From positions 45,751,169 through 45,815,168 of the forward strand of contig OX485806.1 in the NCBI GenBank assembly GCA_950295325.1: DNA of 64,000 bases, given 5' to 3'. Source of the DNA: Polytrichum commune (taxonomy: Eukaryota; Streptophyta; Polytrichopsida; Polytrichales; Polytrichaceae). Each line of letters opens with the position of its first letter. Position 1 is the first letter of the stretch. The position numbers were made by a program, and so were the translations under genes. The notes under the pieces were generated by a model, which was not told the origin of the DNA, made no database searches, and worked only from the letters and a program-made list of their open reading frames with translations. Below, in pieces: positions 63,745 through 64,000 of this stretch.

Positions 63745-64000
63745 AGCTTCTTACTTTAAGATTCTTTGTGAGTTGTTGGATGTCATTACATTTTGAAGGA
63801 TTATCTATTCAAGAGAAGATCTCTCTCTCTTGAGCAAAACTCAAGAGAGATAGGTTTATCTTCTCGTCATCAAGAAACACTTTGTAGTAAAAGTGTTTTT
63901 TCTCTTAAGATACTTTGTGAGTTGTTGGATGTCATTAACAATAAAAAAGGAGATCTTCCTCTTGAATAAACCTCAAGAGAGTTATAATTATTCTTGTCAT
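63745..64000 (+). repeat. Direct duplication of ~150 bp at the window end
   Basis: The segment starting TAAGAT-CTTTGTGAGTTGTTGG and ending TTCTCGTCAT or ATTCTTGTCAT occurs at about 63,757-63,870 and 63,906-64,000. Both copies contain an inverted pair of CTCTTGA and TCAAGAG (hairpin). The second copy runs off the window edge. Confidence 0.7.

Overview
This is a transposon-dominated stretch of nuclear DNA from a large, repeat-rich streptophyte (plant) genome. The evidence is GT-AG introns, chromodomain Ty3/gypsy and Ty1/copia elements, hAT, MULE and PIF/Harbinger transposase remnants, solo LTRs with 5-bp target duplications, and satellite arrays. A DNMT3-like methyltransferase in non-permuted motif order, and a MULE-type transposase with a GCM-like zinc cluster, fit a non-flowering lineage better than an angiosperm; that lineage call is inference. 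I see no rRNA, tRNA, CRISPR array or prokaryotic operon, and no clearly intact host gene.

Layout. 0.46-2.9 kb: a damaged LTR of family 'A' split by a solo LTR of family 'B'. 4.5-10.5 kb: copia integrase, a gag zinc knuckle, an antisense hAT transposase and the 3' end of a copia pol. 13.7-17.0 kb: an antisense chromodomain gypsy element lacking most of its RT. 17.5-19.7 kb: a MULE-like transposase with one in-frame stop. 20.5-36.7 kb: a satellite region invaded by family-B elements, namely one full element (21,700-31,548, TSD TAGTC, PBS TGGTATCAGAGC) and two solo LTRs (TSDs GGTAG and GCTGG). The full element was itself hit by a solo LTR-A (TSD GTCGG), and the last solo LTR by a 1,052-bp hAT-like non-autonomous element (8-bp TSD). 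36.9-45.8 kb: a decayed multi-exon gene with a ParB/sulfiredoxin-like domain near its N-terminus and what looks like a beta-class amino-methyltransferase at its C-terminus. It is interrupted at 41,140-43,882 by a truncated LTR-A that is a near-perfect 2.74-kb inverted copy of the one at 26 kb. 47.6-48.4 kb: a ~64-bp tandem repeat with a hairpin core. 48.8-50.8 kb: a third LTR-A copy. 50.9-59.3 kb: an antisense gypsy-type element with gag, protease, a C5 cytosine methyltransferase, RT, RNase H and integrase. 59-64 kb: remnants including a PIF/Harbinger 5' exon.

The two most interesting objects are the C5 methyltransferase carried between protease and RT of the 51-59 kb element, and the ParB-like plus methyltransferase gene at 37-46 kb. 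Both bring a DNA-modifying domain into a mobile-DNA context, and both show damage dominated by C-to-T or G-to-A changes. All three gypsy elements with pol genes have lost the catalytic core of RT, so none is autonomous. Exact ends, intron boundaries and family assignments come from reading by eye, without database searches.
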